DNA of 64,000 nt. Source: Methylomarinum sp. Ch1-1. GTDB lineage: Bacteria > Pseudomonadota > Gammaproteobacteria > Methylococcales > Methylomonadaceae. Below are positions 55,077-64,000 of the stretch, one piece after another. The stretch is taken from the NCBI RefSeq assembly GCF_030717995.2, contig NZ_CP157743.1:3560501-3624500 (forward strand), given 5' to 3'. Positions within the stretch are counted from its first letter, which is position 1. Each line of letters opens with the position of its first letter. The notes beneath the pieces are model-generated. The model saw nothing but the letters and a program-made list of their open reading frames with translations. It made no database searches and was not told the DNA's origin. The position numbers were made by a program, and so were the translations under genes.

Positions 55077-56036
55077 GTGGATCATTTCAATTCAATTATT
55101 GGTCAATCCCCGGCATTTGAATCATTGCTGCGCAGCGCCAGAGTCGTCGCGACCACCGATGTGACCGTGCTGATCAAAGGTGAAACCGGTACTGGAAAAG
55201 AAGTTCTGGCAACCGCCATCCAAAAAGATAGCTCCAGGGCGCATAAACCGTTTATTACCTTAAATTGCGCGGCGTTGCCGGAAGGCTTAGTCGAATCGGA
55301 ACTGTTCGGCCATAAGAAGGGAGCTTTCACCGGCGCCGTCAGTAACAAACAGGGATTATTTCAAGCAGCCGACGGAGGCACATTGTTTCTGGACGAGATC
55401 AATTCCCTGCCGCTATCGATTCAAGCCAAATTGCTGCGTTTTCTCGAGTCGGGCGAATGTTTGGCGGTCGGCGAGACCAAACCCTATAAGGTGAATGTTC
55501 GCGTCATCGCGGCGACTAACGCCGATTTAATAACGCAAATTGACGCAGGCGAGTTTCGTCAGGATTTATATTTCCGTTTGAATGTCGTCCCTCTGGAAAT
55601 ACCGGCCTTGAATCAGCGCAGCGAAGATATCGAGGCGCTCGTCAACCACTTCTTCAAGCATTTTTCTCAAGAACATTCGATTCAATCCCCCAAATTCAGC
55701 AAGCAGGCGCTGAAAAAATTACGCGCCTATCACTGGCCGGGCAATATTCGCGAATTGCGCAACCTTTGCGAACGCTTGAGCATCCTGTTGGCCGGCAAAA
55801 CCATCGAACCGGAAAACCTGCCACCGGAATTCAACACAAACATAACATCGACGGCTAGCGACAACGAATTCACGCTGCCTGAAACCGGACTGCAATTGGA
55901 CGCCTTGGAAGCCAACATGATATACCAGGCCCTGGCCCGCACTAAGGGCAACCGCAGTAAATCGGCCCGACTATTGGGAATATCCAGAGACACCTTGCTC
56001 TATCGCATTCAAAAACACGGTCTGGCGACCCAATAA
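55077..56036 (+). CDS. Sigma-54-dependent transcriptional activator without a sensor domain, 319 aa
   Basis: The AAA+ domain starts almost at the N-terminus: FNSIIGQSPAFESLLRSARVVATTDVTVLIKGETGTGKEVLATAI, with Walker A GETGTGKE. The sigma-54 contact loop ELFGHKKGAFTGAVSNK is intact, and Walker B reads GGTLFLDEINSL. The Arg fingers lie in FRQDLYFRLNVVPLEIP. The C-terminal Fis-type helix-turn-helix reads GNRSKSARLLGISRDTLLYRIQKHGL. There is no receiver, GAF or V4R domain. I prefer the GTG at 55077, which has GGAGAGG six bases before it. It is probably coupled to the upstream membrane-protein gene. No sigma-54 promoter was found in the window. Confidence 0.9.
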   Translation: MDHFNSIIGQSPAFESLLRSARVVATTDVTVLIKGETGTGKEVLATAIQKDSSRAHKPFITLNCAALPEGLVESELFGHKKGAFTGAVSNKQGLFQAADGGTLFLDEINSLPLSIQAKLLRFLESGECLAVGETKPYKVNVRVIAATNADLITQIDAGEFRQDLYFRLNVVPLEIPALNQRSEDIEALVNHFFKHFSQEHSIQSPKFSKQALKKLRAYHWPGNIRELRNLCERLSILLAGKTIEPENLPPEFNTNITSTASDNEFTLPETGLQLDALEANMIYQALARTKGNRSKSARLLGISRDTLLYRIQKHGLATQ

Positions 56037-56109
56037 GGCAGCCCAAACCCAAAGGCGGATCAACTGCGCTTGATCCGCCTTACTGGCTTCGGATTTTGAA
56101 CAAAACTAG

Positions 56110-56269
56110 TACATAGTCAGTATTATTCTGTCGGCAATTGTGAATGTAGGTGCGGATTTAGCCGTGCAATGCGAATAAATCCTCACCAACCGCTGCATCA
56201 GTTTGGCGTTCAAAAAGGGCATTGCCGACGCCTACCGAGTACCCGTCATATATAACATGGCTGAGTCCC
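56110..56269. repeat. Composite repeat block E2-C6-D3
   Basis: Family E (56110-56198, TACATAGTCAGTATTATTCT then GTCGGCAATTGTGAATGTAGG), a truncated family C arm (56201-56220) and family D (56230-56269) follow each other. This is the reverse complement order of the block at 16779-17023. It lies between the sigma-54 activator and the end of pdxJ, in an intergenic space of about 265 bp. Confidence 0.75.
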
Positions 56270-56303
56270 AGTGGTTAACCGATAAGCCTTTATTTGCATC
56301 GCT

Positions 56304-57047
56304 TCAACTATGATGCCTTGCCTGTCGCATCAATGCCTTTAACTCCCTGACCGTACGCTCTAGGCCGGAAAAAACGGCTTGGGCGATAATGGAATGCCCA
56401 ATGTTCAGCTCGACGATACTCGGGATCTTACAGATAGCCTCGACATTATGGAAATGCAAGCCATGGCCGGCATTGACCTGCAGACCGCCTCTATGGGCAT
56501 AATCCGCCGCTTGCTGTATGCGCCGCAACTCCCGGGCCTGCGTTTCCGTGTCTTCGGCATCGGCATAGCGGCCGGTATGCAGCTCCACGACCGGCGCCCC
56601 CGCCTCCAAGGCCGCATCAATTTGCTTTTCTTCGGGATCGATAAACAAGGAAACCTCGACACCGGCGGCGGCCAACTCGGCACAGGCGTCCTTCATCCGC
56701 GCCAGCGAAGCAGCGACATCCAACCCGCCTTCCGTGGTCAGCTCCTCACGTTTCTCCGGCACCAGACAACAGGCTTCGGGCTTGACCTCGGCGGCTATCG
56801 CGATCATCTCATCGGTGACCGCCATTTCCAGATTAAGACGGCTGTGCAGCATCTGTTTCAGCAAATAGATGTCCCGGTCCTGAATATGACGGCGATCTTC
56901 CCGCAGGTGCGCGGTGATGCCGTCCGCGCCGGCCTGCTCGGCGACCAAGGCCGCCTGCACCGGCTCTGGATAGCGGGTGCCGCGGGCCTGACGCAAAGTC
57001 GCCACATGATCGATATTGACGCCTAATAATATATGTTGTTTTTCCAT
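56304..57047 (-). CDS. pdxJ: Pyridoxine 5'-phosphate synthase
   Basis: PdxJ condenses 1-deoxyxylulose 5-phosphate and 3-amino-2-oxopropyl phosphate to pyridoxine 5'-phosphate. The family opening [54 protein letters not shown] is complete. [31 protein letters not shown] and [18 protein letters not shown] give the active-site Glu and His residues. The ATG at 57047 is chosen over a TTG three codons upstream. It is the last gene of the lepA-to-pdxJ unit. Confidence 0.97.
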   Translation of the reverse strand: MEKQHILLGVNIDHVATLRQARGTRYPEPVQAALVAEQAGADGITAHLREDRRHIQDRDIYLLKQMLHSRLNLEMAVTDEMIAIAAEVKPEACCLVPEKREELTTEGGLDVAASLARMKDACAELAAAGVEVSLFIDPEEKQIDAALEAGAPVVELHTGRYADAEDTETQARELRRIQQAADYAHRGGLQVNAGHGLHFHNVEAICKIPSIVELNIGHSIIAQAVFSGLERTVRELKALMRQARHHS

Positions 57048-57118
57048 GTCATCCAATTCTGTGTTGTTTGATTACGCCTTACTTAAGCTTTGAAAGCCAG
57101 GCCCTCACTCCATTCGGC

Positions 57119-57826
57119 TCAGTGTAGATATTGAATCACCTTAGCCAATACCGCCCTGCTTTTTAATTGCTTACCCTGCAAATGATCATCCAACACCCGT
57201 CTCATCAACTGTTTGGCTTCAGCCAGCCCCACGCCATCCAACATCGTTCCAGCCTGTAACGCCTGCAGGGTATCGCCGCGGATATAGCCATTATCACACC
57301 CGAGCAACCCCACTCCGGCTTCATAACGATAGCGCCTGTCCTTACACACCGGTTTTCCGCCTTCAGCCTCGCAATCCAACGACAGCGCATAGCCGGCATC
57401 TTCGATCAACTTCAGCTCGAAGCTCCGCAATGCTTGCTCGATAGCGGCGCCATCTTGCAGCTGTTGCAGACACTGATGATAAAGCCGATAAACTTCCGGA
57501 CAGGGATCATGTTTATGCAGGAAATGAAACACGAGCTCATTGACGTAATAGCCGCAAAACAGCGCCAAGCCGGTTAATTGAGGAGGAGCATTTAATTCGC
57601 ATGCGGTCAGAACTTTAAAATCGGAATGACCCTGATACGACAGTCTCAACGCCGCGAAGGGCAATAGCAAGCCGGCGGTCGTCGATTTCCTTTTTTTGAC
57701 GCCTTTGGCCAAAATTGACAATACACCATGATCGCGAGTCAATACATCGAGAATCAGACTGCTTTCCCGATACTTTCTGTGCTGTAAGATGAATGCCGGC
57801 TGCAGCAAGACCGCACTCTCAGTCAT
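57119..57826 (-). CDS. recO: DNA repair protein RecO
   Basis: RecO helps load RecA on SSB-coated single-stranded DNA in the RecFOR pathway. The N-terminal OB fold begins LQPAFILQHRKYRESSLILDVLTRDHGVLSILAKGVKKRKS. The body has LTGLALFCGYYVNELVFHFLHKHDPCPEVYRLYHQCLQQL and the C-terminal VLDDHLQGKQLKSRAVL, which is family-typical. There is a partial zinc-type Cys pattern (CEAEGGKPVC). The length is 235 residues. It starts nine bases after era. Confidence 0.94.
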   Translation of the reverse strand: MTESAVLLQPAFILQHRKYRESSLILDVLTRDHGVLSILAKGVKKRKSTTAGLLLPFAALRLSYQGHSDFKVLTACELNAPPQLTGLALFCGYYVNELVFHFLHKHDPCPEVYRLYHQCLQQLQDGAAIEQALRSFELKLIEDAGYALSLDCEAEGGKPVCKDRRYRYEAGVGLLGCDNGYIRGDTLQALQAGTMLDGVGLAEAKQLMRRVLDDHLQGKQLKSRAVLAKVIQYLH

Positions 57827-57835
57827 CGCAAGTGC

Positions 57836-58723
57836 TTACTCTATCTCGCTAAAACCCAGACTCTGCAACGAACGCTCACTGTTGGACCAACCCTTTTTCA
57901 CTTTGACCCAAAGCTGCAAATAAACCTTCTGATCAATCAGCTTCTGGATGTCGGCGCGAGCATCGGAGCCGATTTTTTTCAGCATTTCGCCCTGCTTACC
58001 GATGACGATATTTTTCTGAGTACTGCGTTCCACCCAAATAATCGCATAAATCTTGGTGATATTCGGAAGCTCCTGATAACGCTCTATCTCGACGGTGATC
58101 GCATAAGGCAATTCATCGCCGAGTCTGCGGGTCAGCTTTTCCCTGACGATTTCGGCCGCTAAAAATCGTTCCGGTCTGTCGGTAATTTGGTCCTCGGGAT
58201 AAATCAGACCGCCTTCGGGCAATAACTGCAGTATTCGCTGCTGCAATTCATCGAGGTTCGTCCCCTTTAGGGCTGAAATCGGTATGAGATACTCAAATGG
58301 ATAGCGTTGTTGCGCTTGATCGAAAAAAGCCAGGATCGCCTCCTTATCCTTGACCTTGTCGACCTTATTGACCGCCAAGATCACCGGCAAACCGGCCCGT
58401 TTGAGTTTCTTGAAAATTTGTTCATCATACTCATGCCATGACAAACCATCGATCAACCAAACCACGACATCGACCCCCAGCAATGTGGTATCGGCGGTTC
58501 GATTCAGATAACGGTTCAATGCTTTCTTTTCGTCCTGATGCATGCCCGGAGTATCCATATAGACCACCTGACCGGCATCGCTGGTATTGATCCCGAGAAT
58601 ACGGTGCCGAGTCGTTTGCGGCTTCCTGGAGGTAATGCTGATTTTCTGACCCAGAATATGATTCATTAATGTGGATTTCCCCACATTCGGTCTGCCTATC
58701 AAAGCGACATAGCCACAATTCAT
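57836..58723 (-). CDS. era: GTPase Era
   Basis: Era binds the 3' end of 16S rRNA and assists 30S maturation. The G1 box is GRPNVGKS (residues 10-17), with G3 DTPGMH and G4 NKVDKVKD. The C-terminal KH domain has EIVREKLTRRLGDELPYAITVEIERY and IIWVERSTQKNIVIGKQGEMLKKIGSDARADIQKL. The length of 295 residues is normal. Its ATG overlaps the rnc stop by four bases. Confidence 0.98.
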   Translation of the reverse strand: MNCGYVALIGRPNVGKSTLMNHILGQKISITSRKPQTTRHRILGINTSDAGQVVYMDTPGMHQDEKKALNRYLNRTADTTLLGVDVVVWLIDGLSWHEYDEQIFKKLKRAGLPVILAVNKVDKVKDKEAILAFFDQAQQRYPFEYLIPISALKGTNLDELQQRILQLLPEGGLIYPEDQITDRPERFLAAEIVREKLTRRLGDELPYAITVEIERYQELPNITKIYAIIWVERSTQKNIVIGKQGEMLKKIGSDARADIQKLIDQKVYLQLWVKVKKGWSNSERSLQSLGFSEIE

Positions 58724-59403
58724 GTATTTTTACTCTTCAACAAATGCAACATTTTTTCAGCGGCGGCTTGCTCCGCCTTCTTTCTAGAGACCCCCTCACC
58801 GACACAGTTCTGCTCAATCAACTCTACGCTGCATTTGACCTTGAACGTCTGAGCATGGGCAGCGCCGGTTTGGGTCACCAACTCATAAACCGGCAGCTCC
58901 AGTTGTTTGGCTTGCATCAGTTCCTGTAATTGCGTTTTCGGGTCCTTACTCCAGTTATCGGCGCTCAATTCGGACAACTTATCGGCAAACAAATCCAGGA
59001 TCCATAGCCGGCATGTTTCGATGCCCTGATCCTTCACCAAGGCCCCCATGATCGCCTCCATCGCATCGGACAGGATCGAATCGCGCCGATAGCCGCCGCT
59101 CTTCAGTTCGCCCGCCCCCAGTATCAGATATTCGCCTACGTTATGCATCCTGGCCAATTCGGCCAACGAACTCTGATTGACCAGGCTGGCCCGTAACCGG
59201 CTCAAGATCCCCTCGCCCGCATCAGGGAACATTTCATAGAGTTGTCGAGCGATGACAAAACCGAGCACTGAATCGCCTAGATATTCCAGTCTTTCATTGT
59301 TTTTTGCTCCCATGCTGCGATGCGTCAAGGCCAGGGTAAAAAGCTGGGGATTATTAAAGGTTAATCCCAGCTTTTTAGCAAGCTCTTCAGGTTTCCTGAT
59401 CAC
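58720..59403 (-). CDS. rnc: Ribonuclease III
   Basis: RNase III cuts double-stranded RNA, including rRNA precursors. The signature NNERLEYLGDSVLGFVIARQLYEMFP is near residues 36-60, and the second acidic site is ILSDAMEAIMGALVKDQG. The C-terminal dsRNA-binding domain (about 150-224) has DPKTQLQELMQAKQLELPVYELVTQTGAAHAQTFKVKC and KKAEQAAAEKML. It overlaps the DUF4845 gene by four bases and era by four. Confidence 0.97.
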   Translation of the reverse strand: MIRKPEELAKKLGLTFNNPQLFTLALTHRSMGAKNNERLEYLGDSVLGFVIARQLYEMFPDAGEGILSRLRASLVNQSSLAELARMHNVGEYLILGAGELKSGGYRRDSILSDAMEAIMGALVKDQGIETCRLWILDLFADKLSELSADNWSKDPKTQLQELMQAKQLELPVYELVTQTGAAHAQTFKVKCSVELIEQNCVGEGVSRKKAEQAAAEKMLHLLKSKNT

Positions 59404-59777
59404 TCGTTTCCCACCTCAATTTTTTCATAAAAATCCACCAGCACACTGAGGTTGCCCATAATCGGCTCGATCCGCTCATACTCTATCTCAACCTTCAGAT
59501 AATTGCCGTGTTTAGAGATCTTGATATCATCTTTATCAACATGTTCGACGTAATTCAAATTGAAGCGTTTATCCAGAATCGTTTCAATTTCGTATTTGCT
59601 TTTGGTTTCCACATCGGTGGTCTGCTCCAGCGCGGCCAATGCATTGGTCACCTTGCTGTGATTCAGATAAATCGGCCCGATTTTTAAAACCAACAAGGTG
59701 AAAAACCCGATTAGGGCGAGAACAAGCACCAGCGAGATCAGTGTTAATCCTCGCTGCTTCTGGGCTAACTGTTTCAT
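59400..59777 (-). CDS. DUF4845 membrane protein, 125 aa
   Basis: A single N-terminal membrane helix, LTLISLVLVLALIGFFTLLVLKIGPIYL, follows a basic start that resembles a type IV pilin-like leader. The periplasmic or extracytoplasmic part KVTNALAALEQTTDVETKSKYEIETILDKRFNLNYVEHV matches the DUF4845 family regularly found between lepB and rnc. The function is unknown. It is translationally coupled to rnc by ATGA overlap. Confidence 0.9.
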   Translation of the reverse strand: MKQLAQKQRGLTLISLVLVLALIGFFTLLVLKIGPIYLNHSKVTNALAALEQTTDVETKSKYEIETILDKRFNLNYVEHVDKDDIKISKHGNYLKVEIEYERIEPIMGNLSVLVDFYEKIEVGNE

Positions 59778-59820
59778 TTTGACTCCTGCGTAATCATAAT
59801 CATATCGAATAAAGCATAGA

Positions 59821-60600
59821 CTATTTCAGCACAGTGCCAATGCGATCAAAGCCAACGCCTTGATGCTGCCAGTCCCAGCTCATCCAGATCAGAAAAGCCT
59901 CGCCGACCAGATTCTGTTCAGGAACCGTCCCCCAGTAGCGACTGTCATTACTGTTATCGCGATTATCTCCCATGACGAAATAATGCCCCTTCGGAACGAC
60001 AAAAACCCCCTCCACATTAGACGGCAGACCACGGGTAATCAAGATGCTGTGTTCAACCCCATCAAGGTTTTCGACCAGATGTTCGGCGCCGGTCATGTTA
60101 GCGCCTTGGCCGACGCCTTGATAACGTCCTAACGAGACTTGTTTAGCCGGCTTGCCGTTGACATAAATTTTTTTATCGTAATAGGCGATGCGGTCTCCCG
60201 GCAAACCGATGACGCGCTTGATATAGTCGACCGAGGGATTCTTAGGATAACGGAAAACGACGATATCCCCTCTTTCCGGCTCGCCGATATCGACCACCTT
60301 GTTATTCAACACCGGTAATCGCACGCCGTAGCTGAATTTATTAACCAAAATAAAATCACCGATCAACAACGTCGGCATCATCGAACCGGAAGGAATCCGA
60401 AAAGGCTCGACTACAAATGAGCGCAGCAACAAGACGACCAAGACGATAGGAAAAAAAGAACGGGCGTATTCGACCAACATCGGTTCTTTTTCATAATCGA
60501 AAGGCTGCCGACTCAGCTTCAGATACACCAGGTATAAGCCCCAAATCAAGCCAGTGATAAAGGTTGCGACAACCAGAAAGAAAGAAAAATCGTAATCCAT
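59821..60600 (-). CDS. lepB: Signal peptidase I
   Basis: LepB removes signal peptides at the periplasmic face. Two membrane segments lie near 6-28 and 46-66. The catalytic Ser is S73 in FRIPSGSMMPTLLIGDFILVNKFSYG. The general base is K128 in SVDYIKRVIGLPGD. The C-terminal box FVMGDNRDNSNDSRYWG is intact. The length is 259 residues. It lies between lepA and the DUF4845 gene, the standard order. Confidence 0.97.
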   Translation of the reverse strand: MDYDFSFFLVVATFITGLIWGLYLVYLKLSRQPFDYEKEPMLVEYARSFFPIVLVVLLLRSFVVEPFRIPSGSMMPTLLIGDFILVNKFSYGVRLPVLNNKVVDIGEPERGDIVVFRYPKNPSVDYIKRVIGLPGDRIAYYDKKIYVNGKPAKQVSLGRYQGVGQGANMTGAEHLVENLDGVEHSILITRGLPSNVEGVFVVPKGHYFVMGDNRDNSNDSRYWGTVPEQNLVGEAFLIWMSWDWQHQGVGFDRIGTVLK

Positions 60601-60662
60601 GATAAAGGTATTAATTAAGAAAATTGATAATGATTCGGCGTTTTTCCGCTATTGGCCATGAC

Positions 60663-62462
60663 TCAGTCTTTGTCAACCCTCAATACCGCCAAAAACGCCT
60701 CCTGCGGAATTTCAATGTTGCCTACCTGTTTCATCCTCTTCTTACCCGCTTTTTGTTTCTCCAACAGCTTCTTCTTACGGGTAATATCGCCGCCATAACA
60801 CTTGGCCGTGACATTCTTACGCATCGCTTTCACCGTCGAGCGGGCAATAATCTTCGAGCCGATCGCGGCCTGAATCGCCACCTCGTACATCTGCCTTGGA
60901 ATCAGGTCTTTCATTTTATCGACTAACTCGCGGCCGCGACTTTGACTCAGGTCTCGATGCACAATCACCGACAAGGCATCGACCTTATCGCCATTGATCA
61001 GCACATCCAACTTGACCAGTGGAGACGACTCAAAACGGATAAATTCATAATCGAAGGAAGCATAACCCCGACTGACCGATTTCAGACGATCGAAAAAGTC
61101 CAACACCACTTCGCTCATCGGCATTTCATAGCTCAATGACACCTGGCTGCCGCTGTATTGCATGTTTTTTTGCACGCCGCGCTTCTCTATACAAAGATTG
61201 ATCACGTTACCCAAATAGTCCTGGGGCACCAGGATATTGGCCAGAATAATCGGCTCGCGAATCTCGCTGATCATGCCAATATCGGGTAATTTAGCCGGAT
61301 TATCCACCATAAGGACCTCGCCGGAATTGACTTCGACCTCGTAGACCACTGTCGGCGCGGTCGTGATCAAATCAATTTTATATTCGCGCTCGAGCCGTTC
61401 CTGAACGATTTCCATGTGCAGCATGCCCAGAAAACCGCAGCGAAAACCGAAACCCAGCGCCTGCGAGGTTTCCGGTTCAAAATTCAATGCGGCGTCGTTC
61501 AGGCGTAATTTATCCAGGGCTTCCCGCATATTGCCATAGTCATCGGCGCTGACCGGATAAAGCCCGGCGAACACCCGGGGCTGGACCTTTTCGAAACCGG
61601 GTAATGCCTCTTGAGCCGGTTTATCGGTCAAGGTGATCGTGTCGCCGACCGGAGCGCCGAAAATATCCTTGATGCCGGCCACGACGAAGCCTACTTCGCC
61701 GGTGTTCAACACCTCCATCTCGGTCTGCTTAGGCGTATAAACGCCGACTTTCTCGGCCAGAAAGGACTTGCCGGTCGACATGACGGTGATTTTTTGTTTC
61801 CTCCGCAAACTTCCGCTCACGATCCTGACCAATGACACCACGCCCAGATAATTATCGAACCAGGAATCGATAATCAAGGCCTTTAACGGCGCATTTTTAT
61901 CGCCATTCGGCGGCGGTATTTTGCGCACCAACTGTTCAAGCACATCCTCGACGCCTAAGCCTGTTTTGGCGCTGATATGCAAGGCCTCGTCAGCCGGAAT
62001 GCCGATAACGTCCTCGATTTCGGCCATGACTCTTTCCGGTTCCGCCGACGGCAGATCGATCTTATTCAGCACCGGCACTACTTCCAGGCCCTGCTCGATC
62101 GCGGTATAACAGTTTGCGACACTTTGCGCCTCGACGCCCTGGGCGGCGTCAACGATCAATAACGCTCCCTCACAGGCGGCCAAAGAACGCGACACCTCAT
62201 AGGAAAAATCCACATGTCCCGGGGTGTCGATAAAATTCAGCTGATAAATTTCTCCATCGCTGGCCTTATAGTTCAAGGTCACGCTTTGCGCCTTGATGGT
62301 AATACCGCGTTCTCGTTCCAAATCCATCGAATCCAATACCTGAGACGCCATTTCCCGTTCGGTCAATCCCCCACAGATCTGAATAAAGCGGTCCGCCAGC
62401 GTTGATTTGCCATGATCGATATGCGCGATAATGGAGAAATTTCTAATATTTTTTTGATCCAC
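60663..62462 (-). CDS. lepA: Elongation factor 4 (LepA)
   Basis: EF-4 is a ribosome-bound GTPase that can back-translocate and affects initiation. The G1 box is AHIDHGKS (about 12-19), with G3 [12 protein letters not shown] and G4 NKIDLP. The C-terminal EF-4-specific domain has [31 protein letters not shown] and [24 protein letters not shown]. The length of 599 residues is standard. It heads the lepA-lepB-DUF4845-rnc-era-recO-pdxJ unit, with repeat C7 upstream. Confidence 0.98.
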   Translation of the reverse strand: MDQKNIRNFSIIAHIDHGKSTLADRFIQICGGLTEREMASQVLDSMDLERERGITIKAQSVTLNYKASDGEIYQLNFIDTPGHVDFSYEVSRSLAACEGALLIVDAAQGVEAQSVANCYTAIEQGLEVVPVLNKIDLPSAEPERVMAEIEDVIGIPADEALHISAKTGLGVEDVLEQLVRKIPPPNGDKNAPLKALIIDSWFDNYLGVVSLVRIVSGSLRRKQKITVMSTGKSFLAEKVGVYTPKQTEMEVLNTGEVGFVVAGIKDIFGAPVGDTITLTDKPAQEALPGFEKVQPRVFAGLYPVSADDYGNMREALDKLRLNDAALNFEPETSQALGFGFRCGFLGMLHMEIVQERLEREYKIDLITTAPTVVYEVEVNSGEVLMVDNPAKLPDIGMISEIREPIILANILVPQDYLGNVINLCIEKRGVQKNMQYSGSQVSLSYEMPMSEVVLDFFDRLKSVSRGYASFDYEFIRFESSPLVKLDVLINGDKVDALSVIVHRDLSQSRGRELVDKMKDLIPRQMYEVAIQAAIGSKIIARSTVKAMRKNVTAKCYGGDITRKKKLLEKQKAGKKRMKQVGNIEIPQEAFLAVLRVDKD

Positions 62463-62944
62463 GAAATATTTACTGCTAAAAATTTAGGTTAAAATCATGC
62501 CCCGAATTCGAGCCATAGTCGACCGGGACCGGAGCAGTGTCGACGTAGACACAGTAATCCAGCTATTGTATCAGATAGCTATGATATAAAAATATATGGC
62601 TATTAACCCCAGCAATTCCCACTTTGGCGTTCAAAAAGGGCATGGGGTGTGTTTGGCGTGGATGTCGGCAGCAAGGATGCTGCCGTCAAGCCCCCAGGGA
62701 TGGGTTTACCCAGCACCTAAATTCCATGGCTAATGGACTATAATTTACATTCCAGGATAATTTAGCGGTTGGATGAACGGCGTTCCTCGCCCAGGCATAA
62801 CATTCTCCCTCTTCGCTCCTCACATTGGGCGTTGCCGCCTTCTGTCGGTCAGTGACCCAGCCGGGCGGGGGGTAAACGCGCAGAATGCAGAGAAAGGAAG
62901 ACTGCCACGACGGTCCCTCGCGTCGTAAGCCCACAGGAGAGACA
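62463..62944. repeat. Family C element (copy C7) with nested decayed A copy, between zipA and lepA
   Basis: The left terminus AGCAATTCCCACTTTGGCG is at 62611, and the C body continues to about 62700. A family A element follows (62708-62774), with its right arm decayed to ATTTAGCGGTTGGAT. A degenerate C right arm follows to about 62836. A minus-strand open frame (62686-62934) is made of this repeat and is not a gene. The lepA promoter probably lies between 62463 and 62610. Confidence 0.75.
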
Positions 62945-63643
62945 TCAGGCCAGAATCCGCCTGAATTCCTGAATGGTTTCGTCGGACAAGGGTTGGCGCT
63001 GATGATCCCATTTCACGCCGTCGAGTTCGGTCGCCAACATATCGATGGTTTGTACAAAATCCTCGAAAACGGCCGAGGGATCATCGACCTCTCTGGGCTG
63101 CATGAAGAACACGATGCCGGGACAATAAAATTCCTCTACATTAGTATCCGGAAACGTGCCCGGCTCGACCATGCTGGCGACGGTAAAATCGACCATTCTA
63201 TTGTCATCGACCCGCTCATAGACTTTTATGCTCGCATATTCCAATCCGACTCTTTCGAACGCCTGGACCAGATCGGCGCCGTTAAAGCCTTCATCGGCCG
63301 TAGCGACCAGACTGAACTGAATCAGCTGCGGAATTTCTGCGCCGTGTTGCTGATCTCGCTCCCGTTCGGAGGCCTGCTCCTGCTCGGATTCACTCATCGC
63401 GGTAATCGGATCGACGCCATACTCTTGTTCATCCAATGCCGAGCCTAACGGCACCACATCAAAATCGTCATTCTCCGTGTGCATCATCAACGACTCGTCT
63501 ACATTGTCGAGTGGATTGCCACGATCATAAAAATTGATTCCGCCGCGCCTGCGTTTGTTCTTGAACACGCTCCACAAGATCATACCCACGATAACAAGCG
63601 CGCCTACCGCAATAATGACTATTCTCAAAATCTCTTTATCCAT
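62945..63643 (-). CDS. zipA: Cell division protein ZipA
   Basis: ZipA anchors FtsZ to the inner membrane. The N-terminal helix ILRIVIIAVGALVIVGMILWSVFKNKRRRGG (about 5-35) is the anchor. A short charged linker follows (about 50-95), shorter than in E. coli. The C-terminal FtsZ-binding domain has LIQFSLVATADEGFNGADLVQAFERVGLEYASIKVYERVDDNRMVDFTVASMVEPGTFP and the final MLATELDGVKWDHQRQPLSDETIQEFR. The length is 232 residues. It abuts smc as usual; the frequently following ligA is not present. Confidence 0.93.
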   Translation of the reverse strand: MDKEILRIVIIAVGALVIVGMILWSVFKNKRRRGGINFYDRGNPLDNVDESLMMHTENDDFDVVPLGSALDEQEYGVDPITAMSESEQEQASERERDQQHGAEIPQLIQFSLVATADEGFNGADLVQAFERVGLEYASIKVYERVDDNRMVDFTVASMVEPGTFPDTNVEEFYCPGIVFFMQPREVDDPSAVFEDFVQTIDMLATELDGVKWDHQRQPLSDETIQEFRRILA

Positions 63644-64000
63644 CAGCTTTCCGCCATAATGACCGCTTCTTCAATATCAACCGCAACCATCCGGGAAACC
63701 CCGGGTTCCTTCATGGTAACACCTGCCAATTGTTTTGCAATTTCCATCGTCACCTTGTTATGGGAAATGTATAAAAACTGTACCGTCTTAGACATATCCT
63801 CCACCATTTGTGAAAACCTGACCACATTGGCGTCATCTAGCGGCGCATCGACCTCGTCTAACAGACAGAACGGCGCCGGATTGAGCTCGAAAATCGAAAA
63901 CACCAGGGCGACCGCAGTCAAGGCCTTTTCTCCGCCGGACAATAAATGAATCGAGCTGTTTCGTTTTCCGGGAGGACGAGCGATGATATTGACGCCGGCC
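63643..64000 (-). CDS. smc: Chromosome partition protein Smc, C-terminal end (cut by the window)
   Basis: Only the C-terminal ATPase head is inside the window. The ABC signature reads [18 protein letters not shown], preceded by [19 protein letters not shown]. Walker B is [20 protein letters not shown] and the D-loop and switch His follow in [31 protein letters not shown]. The protein continues past base 64000. Its stop overlaps the zipA start by one base. Confidence 0.97.
   Translation of the reverse strand, partial: AGVNIIARPPGKRNSSIHLLSGGEKALTAVALVFSIFELNPAPFCLLDEVDAPLDDANVVRFSQMVEDMSKTVQFLYISHNKVTMEIAKQLAGVTMKEPGVSRMVAVDIEEAVIMAES

Noticed and set aside
62686..62934. 82-codon minus-strand open frame
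   Set aside because: It is built from repeat C7 and its nested A copy; no protein character.

Overview
The window looks like a chromosomal segment of a gammaproteobacterium. The gene orders thrS-infC-rpmI-rplT-pheS-pheT-ihfA-merR, lepA-lepB-DUF4845-rnc-era-recO-pdxJ and zipA next to smc are standard for that class. The protein flavour, a putative copper receptor and the repeat-rich intergenic DNA would suit a type I methanotroph (Methylococcales), but no methane-oxidation gene is present, so that placement is only an inference.

Layout. 1-830: a broken IS110-family transposase. 1.3-3.1 kb: small unknown, DUF3465 and PGPGW-type membrane proteins. 3.4-6.6 kb: uvrB and a divergent aspartate aminotransferase. 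7.1-9.6 kb: a lipase-like hydrolase with FlgT-like and FlgP-like lipoproteins. 9.8-12.1 kb: proA-nadD-rsfS. 12.3-39 kb: a complete type VI secretion system (T6SS), all on the minus strand except tssJ. In transcription order it is fha, tssK, tssL (with OmpA domain), tssM, a tagF-pppA fusion, then tssA, B, C, hcp, tagJ, tssE, F, G, then clpV, a broken lipase effector, a possible RNase A-like effector, vgrG, an unknown protein and PAAR. All 13 core Tss functions are present; no PpkA kinase lies in the window. 39-44 kb: MscS channel, an unknown 412-residue protein, a coiled-coil protein and an amidoligase / glutamine amidotransferase / YqaA operon. 44-52 kb: tRNA-Pro, the thrS-to-merR translation operon and tRNA-Val. 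52-56 kb: a TonB-dependent receptor of the copper-receptor type, a divergent TauE/SafE-like membrane protein and a short sigma-54 activator. 56.3-64 kb: pdxJ back to lepA, then zipA and the end of smc.

The most unusual part is the intergenic DNA of the T6SS cluster. It is filled with at least five families of small palindromic repeats, here called A to E. Several sit inside one another and some have clear 8-bp target duplications. The roughly 158-bp family B has GTAA ends and 8-bp duplications, which resembles IS66-type transposition. These elements separate the cluster into blocks (fha-K-L-M-tagF / A-to-G / clpV / effector-vgrG / DUF-PAAR), and one of them cuts the 5' end of a lipase effector gene. 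An intrinsic terminator directly after hcp probably sets the Hcp excess over the downstream baseplate genes.
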